Shown piece by piece: positions 1-7,303 of a DNA stretch of 9,744 bases. Source of the stretch: CAZFIO01 sp964519585. GTDB taxonomy: Bacteria; Bacillota; Clostridia; Tissierellales; Tissierellaceae. Under the pieces are notes generated by a model. It worked only from the letters and a program-made list of their open reading frames with translations, ran no database searches and was not told where the DNA came from. The stretch lies in the NCBI GenBank assembly GCA_964519585.1, contig CAZFIO010000080.1, positions 1 through 9,744 on the forward strand. Direction: 5' to 3'. Made by a program: the position numbers and the translations under genes. Every line of letters starts with the position of its first letter. The first letter of the stretch is position 1.

Positions 1-682
1 CTCCTAGGGTAGAATCTGAACCCCTAGCAGATATAGCCTTGGAAGTAGCAAACATTATAAAGATTTTTTTATCCTCTTTTGGAGCCTGTCCAATTATTTC
101 ATCTACCCTGGCCCTTACAGCCAGAACATTCTTTTCGTATAAATCTTCCCTGTCATTTATTATGGCAAAGAGGCTGGCAATCCTATAGTAGTCATCCTTG
201 CCTATATACTCCAGGGCAAGAACCTTGATATTGTTCTGCTCTAGGGCAGGAATCATTTCCCTCTGCTCTGTAGTTCCCATACTAAGTATGACTAGGTCTG
301 GCTCTAGGGATATTATCTTTTCAAGGCTTAGCCCTCCTGATCTCCCTACACCTTCAACATTTTCCAAGCCTGGCACATCATGGTTTAGCTCATCTTCTGT
401 CATACCTATTAAAGATCCACCATTCTTTACCCACATATCTATAAAGGAGGAAAATAAGATGACTGTTCTTTCAGGCTTCTTATCTAGCTCAAGCTCTGTC
501 TTTGAATCATCAGTAAATCTTACCAGGTCTCCATCTATTTCAATCCCATATTCCTTATCAAGTTCATCATTTCCCAAATCATTATTATCACTAGGACTAG
601 GCCCCTTCTTCTGGCAGGCTGTCAATATAGTTAGACTCACTAGTAGGACAAGTAGCAAGGCTAGATTTTTCCGTCTTTTCAA
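1..682 (-). CDS. BtuF-like ABC transporter substrate-binding lipoprotein (partial, C-terminus off left edge)
   Basis: This gene encodes the solute-binding lipoprotein of an iron-siderophore/vitamin B12 class ABC importer (periplasmic-binding family PF01497). It would sit on the outer face of the membrane and pass its ligand to a BtuC/BtuD-type permease. The first 227 residues are visible. A signal sequence KRRKNLALLLVLLVSLTILTAC ends in the lipobox LTAC, with Cys23 as the lipidated residue. A short polar linker follows, and the binding domain begins near residue 68 (KKPERTVIL). The family-type segments SLEKIISLEPDLVIL (118-133) and RGSDSTLG (220-227) are present. The start is TTG at 682-680, immediately after the cbiL stop codon (683-685). 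AGGAGG at 691-696 lies eight bases upstream, inside the end of cbiL, so the two genes should be translationally coupled. Position in a cobalamin-riboswitch operon suggests a corrinoid or a B12 precursor as ligand; that is inferred, since siderophore binders look alike. Confidence 0.88.
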   Translation of the reverse strand, partial: MKRRKNLALLLVLLVSLTILTACQKKGPSPSDNNDLGNDELDKEYGIEIDGDLVRFTDDSKTELELDKKPERTVILFSSFIDMWVKNGGSLIGMTEDELNHDVPGLENVEGVGRSGGLSLEKIISLEPDLVILSMGTTEQREMIPALEQNNIKVLALEYIGKDDYYRIASLFAIINDREDLYEKNVLAVRARVDEIIGQAPKEDKKIFIMFATSKAISARGSDSTLG

Positions 683-1348
683 TTATCTTTCCTCCTGATT
701 TCTTCTTGCTAGAATTAATGATATATAATTCTCATCTTCCAATATATCTTCTCTTCTTTCAAAGATAGCTTCTTCTTCCAAGCTTACCTTTCTGATGTAC
801 TTATATTTAAAATTTTTATTTTCCAATAGATCTAGTAAATCTTCCTTGTTTTTAAAGGTTTTTAAGATTGCTAGTGAATCTGCGACTTCTATTTTCTCCT
901 CATCTAATTCATCACACAAGTAAAAGTTATCTCCCTTTACTGTCAGGGGCATCTTACTTGCTCCTGCACTAGCTACAAAGGAAGGAATCCCTGATACTAT
1001 TTCTGTTTCAATTATATCCCTCTTTAACTCATCCATTATGTAGATAAAGGTGGAATAAATCATAGGATCCCCTATGGTTAAGAAGACTCCATTACCCAGG
1101 TCTGGTATTTCCCCTTCTATTATTCTTGCAGCCTTGATATAGTCCTCCCTAGTCACCCTTCCCATAGGAAAGTCAATCAAGACAATCTTCTTTTCTTTAA
1201 TAAAATCCCTAGCAGTATCCAAAGCCATATTTGTCCCCTTATTATTTGGGGCAAAAATCACTTGGGCCTCCTTCATAATCCTTACAGCCTTCAGGGTTAG
1301 TAGTTCTGGATCCCCTGGTCCTGTTCCTAGTCCATATAGTTTTTTCAT
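683..1348 (-). CDS. cbiL: Cobalt-precorrin-2 (factor II) C20-methyltransferase, CbiL/CobI family
   Basis: The product is a SAM-dependent tetrapyrrole methyltransferase of 221 residues, a normal length for CbiL. The enzyme methylates C20 of cobalt-factor II, an early corrin-ring step of the anaerobic cobalamin pathway in the cytoplasm. The N-terminal motif YGLGTGPGDPELLTLKA (residues 5-21) carries the GxGPGDxxLLTLKA signature. GDPMIYST (93-100) and GIPSFVASAG (120-129) match the CbiL pattern. I chose ATG at 1346-1348 because AGGAGG lies four bases upstream (1353-1358) and the family begins exactly here; the longer reading from 1375 would add nine residues and start inside the terminator region. 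It is the first gene after a cobalamin riboswitch, so it should be repressed by adenosylcobalamin. The anaerobic (CbiL) rather than aerobic (CobI) assignment rests on the anaerobe-like context. No other cobalamin-synthesis gene is visible; others could lie beyond the left edge. Confidence 0.9.
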   Translation of the reverse strand: MKKLYGLGTGPGDPELLTLKAVRIMKEAQVIFAPNNKGTNMALDTARDFIKEKKIVLIDFPMGRVTREDYIKAARIIEGEIPDLGNGVFLTIGDPMIYSTFIYIMDELKRDIIETEIVSGIPSFVASAGASKMPLTVKGDNFYLCDELDEEKIEVADSLAILKTFKNKEDLLDLLENKNFKYKYIRKVSLEEEAIFERREDILEDENYISLILARRNQEER

Positions 1349-1376
1349 ATTTCCTCCTGATTTTAAAATTTGCAAT

Positions 1377-1411
1377 AAAAAAATCCCAAAGCTTTCGAGG
1401 TTTTGGGATTT
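1377..1411 (-). terminator. Intrinsic terminator of the cobalamin riboswitch
   Basis: Read on the minus strand, AAATCCCAAA (1411-1402) pairs with TTTGGGATTT (1390-1381) around an 11-base loop, followed by a run of seven T (1383-1377, overlapping the arm). It sits between the aptamer and the cbiL ribosome binding site, so it is the natural expression platform: attenuation of cbiL and the following lipoprotein gene when cobalamin is bound. I could not identify a convincing antiterminator by eye. Confidence 0.82.
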
Positions 1412-1412
1412 A

Positions 1413-1620
1413 TTTTAAAAATTTACATAAAAAAATCAGTCTCCCCTTCCCACCGAAGGTCACTTACTATATCGCTCTAGGCAGGTCTCCTGACTTATGA
1501 ATCTTCCTACTCTCAACACCTTCCCAGAATTTTCCAGTGGCATAAGTTGATTTCGTCATCATTTACAGTAGCGGGGGCTGTATGGGCTTTGAACCCATTT
1601 CCCTTTTAATTTTTAAAACC
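1413..1620 (-). promoter_or_regulatory. Cobalamin (adenosylcobalamin-type) riboswitch
   Basis: The minus strand carries the conserved blocks of the cobalamin aptamer in order. These are AAAAGGGAA followed by a GGGTTCAAAGCCC stem, then ACAGCCCCCGCTACTGTA, then GCCACTGG, then the B12-box-like AGTCAGGAGACCTGCC, and finally CCTTCGGTGGGAAGG. The segments TTTTAAAAATT (1618-1608) and AATTTTTAAAA (1423-1413) are perfectly complementary over 11 bases and can close the element as P1, directly beside the terminator hairpin. The leader precedes cbiL. Adenosylcobalamin as the ligand, with repression on binding, is known for the family and inferred here. Confidence 0.93.
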
Positions 1621-1647
1621 TAAAACTTATATTTACTTGTTGAATTT

Positions 1648-1676
1648 ATCTTAGCATAGATAGTTTACTATTGCAA
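1648..1676 (-). promoter_or_regulatory. SigmaA promoter for the cbiL operon
   Basis: On the minus strand, -35 TTGCAA (1676-1671) and -10 TAAGAT (1653-1648) are separated by 17 bases, with a TGC extended -10 immediately upstream of the hexamer. The predicted start near 1641 lies about 20 bases before the aptamer, which fits a riboswitch leader. Confidence 0.65.
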
Positions 1677-1715
1677 TAGATATATTTTTTCTTAATCTTC
1701 TTTCTATATAAATCT

Positions 1716-1747
1716 ACCCTGGCTGAACTTTTTAATCCAGCCAGGGT
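1716..1747 (-). terminator. Probable terminator after the surface-protein gene
   Basis: A perfect 10-bp inverted repeat, ACCCTGGCTG against CAGCCAGGGT, with a 12-base loop lies about 25 bases after the surface-protein stop codon. The downstream minus-strand tract (ATTTATATAG) is only moderately T-rich, so the terminator may be weak. It separates the surface-protein transcript from the cbiL promoter. Confidence 0.6.
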
Positions 1748-1770
1748 TAGTCTTTACATAGTTTTTTAAT

Positions 1771-4700
1771 TTAATTTTTATTTAATCGTAGAGCTTTTAC
1801 AGCTTCCAGTGTATCTTTTGCTACTGCCCCTTCACCACCTATGGCAGTTAAATTCTTTACTTGTTCCTTTTTAGATGCAAGTAGTTTCTCCTGGTCTTTG
1901 GTTAAACCATTTTTGTTTTCTTTGCCATCTTTTGTCCCTGTTAGTAGGATCCAGCTATTGTCTCTGGCTGCTACTGCTCCTATGGCTAGGGCATCGGCAT
2001 AGTTATAGCCTGTAGCAATAAAGAGATTTTCTGATTTATCTTGTAGGTTTTCTAAGATTGCTAGATTTGTTTCAAAGCGATCCTTACCTCCAAGTCTTTC
2101 TGGATTTACTAGCTTTGATTCTAAGCTAGATGGCACTACTTCTCTGCCTCCTATTAGATAGGTTTTTCTTATGCCTTGTTCTTTGATGATAGCAGATGTT
2201 CCCTGGGGTAATTCATTTTTTCTGCTATCAGCATATAGGATTGGGACTGCCTCATAGCCTGCCCAGGCTGATATAGATAGGGCATCAGCATAGGTTTTTT
2301 CTGCATTGTTGCCATTTACTAGGATGGCTCTTGGGTTTTCCTTATTTAAACCTAGGCTATATAGTTTTCTTCCTATGGCTGCTGCTGTTTCATAACGGTC
2401 TTTTCCATAAATTCTTTCTATGGTTAAACCATTCTTTTCTAACTCTTTAGCTATGTCTAAGGATATGGCTTTTTCTCCTCCTATGATGATTACCTTTTCT
2501 GCACCTAATTCTTTTATTGTATTTATTAGCCCTTCTGGTAATTCTTTTGATTTTGTCAGGACTAGTGGTGCATCATAATATTTTGCCAAGGGGACTGCTG
2601 GCAGGGCATCTGCTGATGAATCTCCCCTTGCTAATACTACTGTTTTTGCTCCTTCTTTGAAGTATTCCTTAGCTATCTTAATTGCTGTTTGGTAGCGGTT
2701 TTGACCCCATATTCTTTCTATCTCTTTTTCTACATTTTCATTTTCTATTAGTTCTTTACTTAAGATATAGTCTGAGCAGTGGTCTTGGCTTACTGTGATT
2801 AATCCCTCACTGTTTACTTGGGCTGATTGCATATATTCTAGTTTTCCTGTTGTTGGGTTATGGTAGTAGTAGTAGAGGGTTTGGCCTGAGTATTCTTTTC
2901 CTACTTCTATTTCTATGATGGCTGTTCCTGGCAATGGGCCACTATGTTTAAAGCTAAGGGCCATGATTCCACTACCATCTGCTAGGGCTAGTAGGGCTTG
3001 GCCTTTTTCTCCTTGCCTACTTCCACCTTCTCCTTCTTTACCTATTATTTCTAAGCCTAGGTCTAGGCTTCCTTGCCCTTGACCTTCCCCTTCTCTCATG
3101 CTACCTACTGGGAAGGTAATGGTATAGTTTTCTCCTTTGATTTCTATGTCTTTTTCTTTATTTGCTTCTATTAGGCTTCTTGTTTGTTCTGGGTCTAAGG
3201 AGCTTCCTCCTGTACTTACATCTATTATTATTTCTTTTCCTGTGTCTTTTATTTGGTCTTCTTTTACTGGTTCTTGTGGTTTATCTGGGTCTGGAGTTGG
3301 GTCTGGAGTTGGCTCTGGTTCTGGGTCTACTGGTGGTGGAGGTGAAGGTATTCTCTCAAAGATTGCTTTTATTTTTACATCTTCCCCCGGCATAATAAAC
3401 TTATTATTACTTATGGTTATTTCTCCACCTATTATCTCCCATCTTTTTAATCTATATCCTGAATTAGCTGTAGAAGTTAAGCTTATTTCTTTACCTATTA
3501 CTGCTTCAGATGGTTCAGCTAACCCACTTCCCTTTCCATCATCTTCTACACTTATGGTGTAACTATTTCGGTCATAATAAAGTTTTAAAGTTAAGCTGCC
3601 ATCTCCCTCTATTGTCCCACTTGTTACTCGACTTGTATGTCTTGTATTCTCAGAAAATCCTGTATAGTCTTTGGCTTTAGCAGTCGCTAAAGAATCGGTA
3701 GTACCAGTTAAGTTTTCTGTCTCCTTTAATTCATAATCGTTCCCTTCAATATTCCCTTGGTAGTGTTCAACTTTATAGGCTATGTTTGTATTTGCTATCC
3801 ATTTGGCATAGAGAGTCATAGCTGATTTTACTGTATCAGTTTCAAAATCCCAAAGATTTGTTAACTCTTCCTCCCTATACCAAGCATCAAAATTATAGCC
3901 GTCTCTGACTGGGTCTTCGGGCTTAATAATTTTAGTATCATAGGCTACATTTTCAACGGATGAAACAGGACTTCCTCCATTGCTTTCAAAAGTCACAGAA
4001 TAAGTATTGATGTCATAATAAAGCTTCAAAATTAGACTACCATCACCCTTAATTATCCCACTTGCCACTCGGTCTTGATGGTTTTGATTCTCAGAAAATC
4101 CTGTATAGTCTTTGGCTGTAGCAGTTACTGTGGTATCAGTAGTACCAGTTCGATTTTCTGTCGATTCTAAATTATAAGCATTTCTATCAATATTTTGCTG
4201 ATAGTGCTCAACCTTGTAAGCTGTATTAGTATTTGCTGCCCATTTGGCGTAGAGGGTGATATTCTCTTTTACTGTATCAGTGTTAAAATTCCAAGAAGTT
4301 ATCAACCCTTCCTCCTTATACCATCCATTGAAGCTATAACCCATTTTGGTTGGGTCTGCAGGCTTGGTAATTTTAGCATCATAGGCCACATCTTCAATTG
4401 ATGGAACAGAACTTCCCCCATTGCTTTCAAAAGTTACTTTGGAAATAATGGCCTTATAAGTAGCTGTTATGATTATATTGTCGTATTCTGATTTCATACG
4501 AAATCTAGCTTTTGCAGATCCTGCACCACCTTCAAGAAAACTAATAGATGTAACCTTCGATGAAGAAACCGTCCATTTATCAAATGTTTTTCCTTCTTCT
4601 GGAGGATCTGCCACAATCCACACATTTTCACCATCTGACTGACCAGTTCCTGTACTATCTAAATAATCTCCGCTACCTTTTCCTTTTACTACTTCGATTT

Positions 4701-6033
4701 TACAAGGTGTCTGCCACTCCTCCACATAACAAGTCTTGTCAGTACTTAAAGACGAAGATACTATCCATTTTTTGTAGCCTGCTACTGCATCTTGCTTACC
4801 AACCCAATCATTTAGCGCCATTCTTAGGGTTATATTTCGGATATCTCCACTTCCAAAATCATAAGATAGGTTTGCAGAACCTCCACTGACTGCCCCTTCC
4901 GAAATCTTACTAAATTTTTGAATTTGCGGTTGAGGGTTGGTGCCAATTCCATTAGTGGGATAAGTCCAATAGCAGTTTTCTATAGTATTAGAACTATTAT
5001 AACTCCCTACGATACCTCCTATTGTAGGATTGTTTAATGAATCTATGTTCATGTCGCTATAGCAATTAACTATTGTCCCGCTCGGAAAGAATCCTGAAAT
5101 ACCGCCACCATAAGCAATCGTACTACTATTTTTAAGATTGCATATTATACGACCTATGCTAAAGGAATTCTCTATTTGTGACAAGTTTTGGGTTCCTATT
5201 ATACCTCCAATATGGCTTTCACCTGAAGGATTATGCACTTTAACATTACCTGTGTTGAAACAGTTTTTTATATAACCAAAATCATTTACAATATCGACCA
5301 TACTACAAGCTACTATTCCCCCACAATGACTTGATCCGCCATAAACAGTTTTTATTTCTACTCTATTGGAACAATTGCTAATATTTCCTTTATTAAGCCA
5401 TTCTCCGATTATGCCACCCACATAACTCTGTAGCTTAGAGTTGGTAGTGTTTATGTCCCCTTCAATACTTATACCCACACTATTATGACAGTTGTCTATG
5501 CTAATATCTTTACCATAGGCCATAATACCACCAGCGTAGAATTTAAAATTGTCATTATTTTTGGCAGCTTTGCCAGTAATACTACCAGATATATTCAAAT
5601 CCTTTACTGTTGCCGATTCAGCATAGCCAAAGAGACCTAGATAGGTCTCACTATTAATATCTGTAAGATTGATAGTAAGTTCTGAGATACTTTTATTATT
5701 TCCATTAAAGGTACCTTTAAAGGATTTTTCTTTTGTTCCAATGGGTGTCCAATCATGCCCTGAAATATCTATATTTCCTGTTAAAGTTACTGTCTTACCA
5801 GCAAGGTCATTAGCTGTCTGACTGTTTAGTCCATTTACCACAGAAGTCAGCCAGGCTAAGCCCTCAGGGCTAGAAATAGTGATAGTGCTGCCGTTCTCTA
5901 CATATCCTCCGGGTTTTGCCGTTACTTGTTCTGTCCAACTTGTACTACTTGCTAATGTCTTAAAAGGCATAGTTGGTATTAAACTAAATACTATGGCAAA
6001 AACCAATATGTAGCTTATAAGCTTCTTTTTCAT
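1771..6033 (-). CDS. Large secreted surface protein: GLUG-like beta-helix, InlB/Listeria-Bacteroides repeats, three CWB2 cell-wall-binding domains
   Basis: This 1420-residue protein is exported and held on the wall non-covalently. A signal peptide covers residues 1-28, with likely cleavage after TLA. Residues about 50-360 form a repetitive beta-helix-like region whose rungs carry GGIxG-type turns (near 167, 205, 237, 275, 309 and 339) followed by NC, as in GLUG repeats. A divergent InlB B-repeat follows at 447-528. Two tandem units at 531-678 and 679-825 each hold a Listeria-Bacteroides repeat (VTFESNGG ... LYAKW) and a YKVEHYQ module. A second InlB-like repeat lies at 825-893. A Pro/Asp hinge (896-922) leads to a beta-rich domain (930-1095). 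Three CWB2 domains begin at ERIWGQNRYQTA (1106), ERIYGKDRYETA (1206) and ERLGGKDRFETN (1312). CWB2 domains are known to bind secondary wall polymer in clostridia. GAGGAGG lies seven bases before the ATG, and the start overlaps the stop of the preceding two-TM gene. The target or ligand is unknown; an adhesin or envelope sensor is plausible. Confidence 0.93.
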   Translation of the reverse strand: MKKKLISYILVFAIVFSLIPTMPFKTLASSTSWTEQVTAKPGGYVENGSTITISSPEGLAWLTSVVNGLNSQTANDLAGKTVTLTGNIDISGHDWTPIGTKEKSFKGTFNGNNKSISELTINLTDINSETYLGLFGYAESATVKDLNISGSITGKAAKNNDNFKFYAGGIMAYGKDISIDNCHNSVGISIEGDINTTNSKLQSYVGGIIGEWLNKGNISNCSNRVEIKTVYGGSSHCGGIVACSMVDIVNDFGYIKNCFNTGNVKVHNPSGESHIGGIIGTQNLSQIENSFSIGRIICNLKNSSTIAYGGGISGFFPSGTIVNCYSDMNIDSLNNPTIGGIVGSYNSSNTIENCYWTYPTNGIGTNPQPQIQKFSKISEGAVSGGSANLSYDFGSGDIRNITLRMALNDWVGKQDAVAGYKKWIVSSSLSTDKTCYVEEWQTPCKIEVVKGKGSGDYLDSTGTGQSDGENVWIVADPPEEGKTFDKWTVSSSKVTSISFLEGGAGSAKARFRMKSEYDNIIITATYKAIISKVTFESNGGSSVPSIEDVAYDAKITKPADPTKMGYSFNGWYKEEGLITSWNFNTDTVKENITLYAKWAANTNTAYKVEHYQQNIDRNAYNLESTENRTGTTDTTVTATAKDYTGFSENQNHQDRVASGIIKGDGSLILKLYYDINTYSVTFESNGGSPVSSVENVAYDTKIIKPEDPVRDGYNFDAWYREEELTNLWDFETDTVKSAMTLYAKWIANTNIAYKVEHYQGNIEGNDYELKETENLTGTTDSLATAKAKDYTGFSENTRHTSRVTSGTIEGDGSLTLKLYYDRNSYTISVEDDGKGSGLAEPSEAVIGKEISLTSTANSGYRLKRWEIIGGEITISNNKFIMPGEDVKIKAIFERIPSPPPPVDPEPEPTPDPTPDPDKPQEPVKEDQIKDTGKEIIIDVSTGGSSLDPEQTRSLIEANKEKDIEIKGENYTITFPVGSMREGEGQGQGSLDLGLEIIGKEGEGGSRQGEKGQALLALADGSGIMALSFKHSGPLPGTAIIEIEVGKEYSGQTLYYYYHNPTTGKLEYMQSAQVNSEGLITVSQDHCSDYILSKELIENENVEKEIERIWGQNRYQTAIKIAKEYFKEGAKTVVLARGDSSADALPAVPLAKYYDAPLVLTKSKELPEGLINTIKELGAEKVIIIGGEKAISLDIAKELEKNGLTIERIYGKDRYETAAAIGRKLYSLGLNKENPRAILVNGNNAEKTYADALSISAWAGYEAVPILYADSRKNELPQGTSAIIKEQGIRKTYLIGGREVVPSSLESKLVNPERLGGKDRFETNLAILENLQDKSENLFIATGYNYADALAIGAVAARDNSWILLTGTKDGKENKNGLTKDQEKLLASKKEQVKNLTAIGGEGAVAKDTLEAVKALRLNKN
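3559..4443 (-). repeat. Tandem duplication inside the surface-protein gene (two units of about 147 codons)
   Basis: Units 4000-4443 and 3559-3999 encode parallel series. Each runs VTFESNGG, a KP-x-DP-containing strand, a GWY or AWY turn, TLYAKW, NTN-x-AYKVEHYQ, TGTTD, KDYTGFSEN and GDGSL-x-LKLYYD. DNA identity is patchy but includes uninterrupted stretches, for example around 3648-3678 against 4090-4120. This indicates a segmental duplication that has since diverged, or is partly homogenised by recombination. Confidence 0.9.
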
Positions 6034-6356
6034 TTCTTCTCCTCCTCTAGCTTCTTTTCCTTTGATTTTTCTTGGCTACGGATGCAAACTACTGTGACAA
6101 GGACTGCTACTACGAAGGAAAGGACAGATGCAAGAACATAGCCTCCTGCCTTTTCGTATAGGAGCATAGCACCATAAAAGCCTTGAAGGCTACCAGCCTT
6201 CCCCCCACCTGTCATACTGGTAATAGTCCCAATAAGGGTAAGGGTTAGCAGGACAGATAAGGTACTTAGATTGGTTAGTAAGTATCTTTCCCTTTTCTTC
6301 TCCAATTCTTTGACTCTAAATTGAACTCGTTTAATTCTTTCTCCCCTATCCTGCAT
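6030..6356 (-). CDS. Small two-TM protein coupled to the surface-protein gene; family not recognised
   Basis: This 108-residue protein has a strongly basic, helical, coiled-coil-like N-terminus (MQDRGERIKRVQFRVKELE), a first TM at about 26-48, and a Gly-rich outside loop (49-69). A second TM lies at about 70-92, followed by a highly charged Lys/Glu tail. It resembles the 116-residue protein at 7922-8272 in length, topology and residues: MQ-x-x-x-ER near the start, the VKELE/IKEIE segment, and a shared GY ... F ... VT pattern in TM2. The two are probably paralogues. AAGGAG lies eight bases before the ATG. Its TGA overlaps the ATG of the surface protein (ATGA), which implies coupled translation. 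Candidate roles are export or assembly partner of the surface protein, or a membrane regulator that senses it; neither is shown by the sequence. Confidence 0.78.
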   Translation of the reverse strand: MQDRGERIKRVQFRVKELEKKRERYLLTNLSTLSVLLTLTLIGTITSMTGGGKAGSLQGFYGAMLLYEKAGGYVLASVLSFVVAVLVTVVCIRSQEKSKEKKLEEEKK

Positions 6357-6471
6357 TTGAAAGTCTCCTTTCCTGGAATAGAATTTATAAAAAGTCCTTC
6401 TACTTATATAGGTACATAAAAAATAAAAACTACGCAGTAAAAAATAAATTTATTTCCTATATTTTTTGCAC
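6357..6471 (-). promoter_or_regulatory. Upstream region of the two-TM/surface-protein operon, promoter uncertain
   Basis: This stretch of very AT-rich DNA must hold the promoter for the operon at 1771-6356, since a strong terminator lies just upstream. I see a TATATAAG tract near 6403-6410 on the minus strand but no credible -35 at the right distance. A perfect 14-bp palindrome, AAATAAATTTATTT, lies at 6442-6455. A CGTA motif, of the kind seen in ECF sigma -10 elements, lies near 6432-6435. No assignment is secure. Confidence 0.3.
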
Positions 6472-6495
6472 AAAAAAAACTGCCCTTTGGCAGTT
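6472..6495 (-). terminator. Strong intrinsic terminator closing the sigma/PrsW operon
   Basis: The minus strand reads AACTGCC, a four-base loop AAAG, GGCAGTT and then a run of eight T (6479-6472, overlapping the arm end). It lies about 165 bases after the PrsW stop codon and isolates the upstream operon from the downstream two-TM/surface-protein pair. Confidence 0.88.
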
Positions 6496-6530
6496 GAGTT
6501 AATGGGAGAGTTATATTTTTTATCTTTTTG

Positions 6531-6644
6531 GCTTACCCTGGGGTACTCCATATTATAAACCCTATGGGGTACATTAAGGATGGCTTCGTTAGCGAAATGG
6601 AGTCTCTCCATATTTAAAACATTGAAAAACGGGGATTCCTCGCC
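6531..6644 (+). other. Structured intergenic element (possible small RNA or MITE-like repeat)
   Basis: Several hairpins are packed together here. GTACTCCATA (6543-6552) pairs with TATGGGGTAC (6563-6572) over 10 bp. TTCG/CGAA (6585-6596) and ATGGAG/CTCCAT (6597-6611) abut each other. CGGGG/CCTCG (6630-6642) closes the element. The two imperfect pairs are G.U on the plus strand but A.C on the minus strand, which favours a plus-strand RNA. GGGGTAC occurs twice (6540-6546 and 6566-6572). There is no ORF, no plus-strand terminator and no clear promoter. It could also be a dispersed intergenic repeat, or simply the 3' leader of the PrsW transcript. Confidence 0.5.
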
Positions 6645-6658
6645 TTCCCTTATTTCCC

Positions 6659-7303
6659 TTAGGATGGTAGGGGTTGATATTTTGATTTATAGAGCCTGCT
6701 TACAACTACTCCTATGATTATAGTAAGAAGGGGTAGGGCAAAGGCTATGTATTGTGTAAAACCTCCATGGGCGATTAAAAGATTATAGCATGCATGGAAG
6801 GTTATGGCTGAACAAAGAAGTCCAAAGGTGCCTGCTATCTTAAGCCAGCTATGCTGCCATACATAGACAAGTCCTATCCCTACAATTCCTCCACAAACTA
6901 TATGCATTGCCCCTGTACCAAGGCCTCTGATTAGGATAAAGGATAGTTGGGCTGCTCCATTCTCTATTAGGTAAACAATGTTTTCAAAGGTGGCAAATCC
7001 AGTGGCTAGGATTACAACTGCCATCCTTATTTTTTCAGATCTTGGTTCAAATACTAGGAGGTAAAAAAGTAGTGGGAGGAGTTTCATAACTTCTTCTACT
7101 ACTGGTGCAATCTGTGTTGTGGCATTAATAAAATCTGCCTTATAGAGACTGGCGAAAAATGTATTGATATAGGCTGACAAGAGACAAGCTCCCATGCCTG
7201 CCAGGGTAAAGATTATAAAGGAACGATATTTTTTTCCTATGTAAATAGTTGATAGTAAAAGTGGTGCTGCTATACAGACAAAGATATTTTCAATATAGGT
7301 CAT
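6659..7303 (-). CDS. prsW: PrsW-family intramembrane metalloprotease
   Basis: This 214-residue multi-pass membrane protein carries the PrsW motif set. These are EEVMK (Glu70-Lys74, the EExxK motif), FATFENIVY with FENIVY at 106-111, GAMHIVCGG with His134, and FHACYN with His170 and Asn174. All fall in or beside predicted TM helices, as expected for the family's active site. Known PrsW proteins make the first cut in membrane anti-sigma factors such as RsiW in B. subtilis, releasing an ECF sigma factor. Here the gene is the last of an operon that begins with a sigma factor, which supports that role. The ATG overlaps the stop of the preceding seven-TM gene (ATGA), and the upstream ribosome binding site is weak (GGCGGTG), so translation probably depends on coupling. 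The substrate is inferred to be one of the neighbouring two-TM proteins. The symbol reflects the family, not proven orthology. Confidence 0.88.
   Translation of the reverse strand: MTYIENIFVCIAAPLLLSTIYIGKKYRSFIIFTLAGMGACLLSAYINTFFASLYKADFINATTQIAPVVEEVMKLLPLLFYLLVFEPRSEKIRMAVVILATGFATFENIVYLIENGAAQLSFILIRGLGTGAMHIVCGGIVGIGLVYVWQHSWLKIAGTFGLLCSAITFHACYNLLIAHGGFTQYIAFALPLLTIIIGVVVSRLYKSKYQPLPS

Noticed and set aside
198..698. 166-codon open frame on the plus strand
   Set aside because: It is antisense to the binding-protein gene, which has a lipobox, a good ribosome binding site and family motifs. The plus-strand product is Ser/Leu-rich, with no recognisable domain.
3285..3335. CRISPR-like short direct repeats
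   Set aside because: The repeated GGAGTTGGGTCT-type units are codon repeats of the DPTP hinge in the surface protein, contiguous and without spacers.
3137..3562. Overlapping plus-strand open frames with Gly/Ser- or Leu-rich products
   Set aside because: They are antisense readings of the Pro/Asp hinge and neighbouring domains of the surface protein; the repetitive composition comes from that hinge.
4195..4889. Two plus-strand open frames (68 and 109 codons)
   Set aside because: They are antisense shadows of the repeat region of the surface protein, without ribosome binding sites or domains.
6442..6455. Palindrome as a recombination or attachment site
   Set aside because: It is made only of A and T, in very AT-rich DNA, and no integrase, insertion sequence or direct-repeat boundary is visible nearby.
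6625..6642. Second terminator just after the PrsW gene
   Set aside because: The minus-strand hairpin has only five pairs with an A.C mismatch and five T, far weaker than the terminator at 6472-6495.
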